Assembly: GCA_044238875.1 (NCBI GenBank)
Contig: JBIICM010000108.1
Span: 1-8,346 of the forward strand
Reading direction: 5' to 3'
DNA: 8,346 bases
Source: JAIBAI01 sp044238875
GTDB lineage: Bacteria; Bacteroidota; Bacteroidia; M30B66
Below, piece by piece: positions 8,101-8,346 of the stretch (its first letter is position 1; each line of letters starts with the position of its first letter). The position numbers and the translations under genes are program-made. The notes under the pieces were generated by a model. The model did not search any database. It saw only the letters and a program-made list of their open reading frames with translations, and was not told the DNA's origin.

Positions 8101-8346
8101 GAAAAAGCCTGATCTGCTATGGATGCTGTGCCGTAACGCTTGTCCCAAAGCAGGTTGCCTGAAGCATCGAGTTTTACCACATACATATCGTCAGGTGAGC
8201 CTCCAAATGAATTGGTTTCTCCTGCCATGGCATAACCTCCATCTGTAGTCTGCACCACCTCTTGCCCGCGGTCTGAACCAGAGCCCCCAACAGCCTTTGT
8301 CCATTGTATATTGCCGGTTGCATCTAGCTTGATGAAATACATATCC
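5175..8346 (-). CDS. SprB-repeat surface protein with propeller-like N-terminus and T9SS type B sorting domain (5' end beyond window)
   Basis: The frame is open from the right edge to a TGA at 5175-5177. The first Met, at 8342, is internal: it lies in a D-M-Y-F-I-K-L-D repeat strand and the codon before it is Asp, so the true start is outside. Numbered from that Met, the visible 1055 residues contain: TSDGG/KLDA repeats (1-302); a Gly/Ala/Thr/Ser-rich linker with a Cys pair (303-350); seven SprB repeats (351-884); one Ig/PKD-like module (885-962) with an LSCIDCPNP loop; and a type B sorting domain (963-1055; VPNAFSPNGDGEND, IFNRWGENVF, CWDGTFRDKP). SprB repeats are named after the mobile gliding adhesin SprB of Flavobacterium johnsoniae, but this protein is built differently and should not be called SprB. 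A surface adhesin exported by T9SS is the best inference; the ligand is unknown. A nine-G run in the array could make expression unstable. Confidence 0.93.
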   Translation of the reverse strand, partial: DMYFIKLDATGNIQWTKAVGGSGSDRGQEVVQTTDGGYAMAGETNSFGGSPDDMYVVKLDASGNLLWDKRYGTASIADQAFSITATSDGGLALCGTAYFFIQGNLSASSNEYYIIKLDATGNLQWTRLIRNPDAPNIYPDYARSIIQTSDGGYMVSGEAGKRKPSGGFVTKILLIKLDASGNVSWNRFYGATAIPGFSANDSDYGESVIQTSDGGYVVAGYTFSYNYDFSQARAVGLELYIIKVDANGNLLWTKVIGEQDNDVGKAVIATSDGGFAVAGYVQPYVAGSRTDDFYFVKLDAALNNCCTTRNGGAELSNAATNTTRGSQFGGGATAATGGTEASGGIMNDLCNLVLKVTIDSTNVKCKGACNGAATATATGGSAPYTYTWSNGSTEASATALCAGKYTVIVIDNLGKRDTAEVNITEPATAITGSAQKTDANCNGACNGTATAAAQGGTPTYSFLWNTTPAQNTATANNLCAGNYNCIIADNNGCRDTVNVVINEPPPINADSTVTPANCGNSDGRATITNVSGGTGPYSFSWNTTPVQNSATANNLAAGSYLVTITDSRSCNSQLTVVIPNLGGGSASIEVQDATCFDQASGSAKAIVTGGTPPFNYSWNTTPVQNTAQAQNLRAGNYTCTITDAANCVIIADATVGQPAEITAQTSSVNADCGASNGSAEVLGVNGGSAPYTYSWNTVPPQTVAKATGIPAGAYTCTISDAKGCSKSLQVSVVNNNAASASGSSTQVSCQGGSNGSITVTMNGGTPPFSYSWNTTPVQTTATANNLKAGIYSCTITDANNCVAVYTDTITEPGGFKININHTPACGENSGSATAIVTGGTPPYTYAWSPGGGTGPVLQGASAGVYILTFTDASGCSGTDSIKIQTLPIPALDAGQDEEITIGDSVELLATGSSGSYSWEPGTNLSCIDCPNPQASPLQTTTYTVTLTAPNGCTNTDTVRVLVNVICGEVFVPNAFSPNGDGENDQLCVYGNCFKTLRFMIFNRWGENVFDTESTKPCWDGTFRDKPMNSAVFGFYLEGVLYTGEEIKRKGEINLIR
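5178..5456 (-). other. T9SS type B C-terminal sorting domain (CHU_C-like)
   Basis: Residues 963-1055 carry VPNAFSPNGDGEND, FMIFNRWGENVF, CWDGTFRDKP, an aromatic strand (FGFYLEG), and a basic end, GEINLIR. This is the standard gliding motility-associated C-terminal domain that directs cargo to the type IX secretion system. It is clearly different in sequence from the one closing the next gene, so the two are not a recent duplicate. Confidence 0.93.
5457..5690 (-). other. Ig/PKD-like module before the sorting domain
   Basis: Residues 885-962 begin DAGQDEEITIGDSVELLATG and continue with a SYSWEPG strand, an LSCIDCPNP loop, and a TTTYTVT strand. This closely resembles the fourth Ig-like unit of the downstream gene: over the 22 residues starting at LSC, 17 are identical. 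The loop cysteines (C925, C928) probably pair. It lacks the early Cys seen in the neighbour's units. Confidence 0.8.
5691..7292 (-). repeat. Array of seven SprB repeats
   Basis: Units lie at 7068-7292, 6834-7067, 6606-6833, 6372-6605, 6144-6371, 5910-6143 and 5691-5909. Each has a Cys near its start (residues 364, 440, 517, 594, 671, 748, 824; spacing 76-77), a GG-T/S-x-x-Y/F strand, a W (mostly SWNTTPVQ), an AG-x-Y strand, and a TD-x-x-x-C turn. This is the SprB repeat pattern of Bacteroidota surface proteins. The SWNTTP block is also similar at DNA level in units 2, 3, 4 and 6. Units 3 and 5 differ from 2, 4 and 6 in a regular way, giving an alternating array. Confidence 0.88.
6594..6602 (-). 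repeat. Nine-base G run inside coding sequence
   Basis: Nine consecutive C on the plus strand read as three Gly codons in the minus-strand gene, at the junction of SprB repeats 3 and 4. It is the longest single-base run I see in the window. Losing one G brings a TAA at 6524-6526. Gaining one brings a TGA at 6580-6582. Either removes the remaining repeats and the secretion domain. Confidence 0.9.
7437..8346 (-). repeat. TSDGG...KLDA propeller-like repeats
   Basis: The visible first 302 residues repeat a unit of about 55-65 residues. T-T/S-DGG-Y/F/L motifs begin at 32, 85, 147, 210 and 269. K-L/V-DA motifs lie at 5, 57, 115, 175, 242 and 296, and five of the six lead into a GN..W strand; the last reads KLDAALNNCC. 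In each unit TSDGGY leads into an A/V-x-A/S-G-strand and then a Y-hydrophobic-IKLDA strand, a four-strand pattern consistent with a beta-propeller blade. Further blades probably lie beyond the right edge, so the copy number is unknown. I recognise the repeat style from secreted bacterial proteins but will not assign a family name. Confidence 0.75.

Noticed and set aside
8340..8342. ATG at 8342 as the start of the SprB-repeat gene
   Set aside because: It sits inside a repeated Y-x-I-K-L-D strand, the preceding codon is Asp as in the next repeat (DDMY), and no signal peptide follows. The true start is outside the window.
5175..8346. Calling the right-hand gene sprB itself
   Set aside because: Only the repeat family is shared. 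The propeller-like N-terminus, the seven-copy array and the apparent size differ from the long gliding adhesin.

Overview
The window holds three large genes, all read on the minus strand. Each looks like a secreted, repeat-built surface protein of a Bacteroidota bacterium (Cytophaga/Flavobacterium/Chitinophaga-like). That assignment rests on C-terminal type IX secretion (T9SS) type B sorting domains ending two of the proteins, on SprB repeats, and on SBBP beta-propeller repeats behind a characteristic N-terminal domain. Base composition is intermediate, somewhat below 50% GC by eye. The species cannot be named from this window.

In transcription order (right to left): gene C (8346 to 5175) has lost its 5' end at the right edge. 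It carries TSDGG/KLDA-type propeller-like repeats, a Gly/Ala/Thr-rich linker, seven SprB repeats, one Ig/PKD-like module and a type B sorting domain. Gene B (5145 to 1177) is complete apart from uncertainty about its start. It has a signal segment, a conserved N-terminal domain, seven SBBP blades, a PKD domain, five Ig/PKD-like repeats and a type B sorting domain. Gene A (1124 to 1) has a signal peptide, the same N-terminal domain as B and the first two SBBP blades, then runs off the left edge. A and B are paralogues in tandem.

The gaps between genes are short (29 and 52 bases), with no terminator-like hairpin and no convincing promoter, so co-transcription is likely. The three products are expected to cross the outer membrane by T9SS and be displayed or released as elongated adhesin-like or gliding-associated proteins. 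Their ligands cannot be read from the sequence. There are no RNA genes, CRISPR arrays, transposases or defence genes here.

The points most worth a second look are: a nine-G run inside gene C, where a change of one base in either direction gives an early stop before the sorting domain; an alternating two-repeat pattern within the SprB array; and the unusual start of gene B, which has no in-frame ATG near its beginning but has an out-of-frame ATG with a signal-peptide-like reading that would join the gene through a seven-T run.
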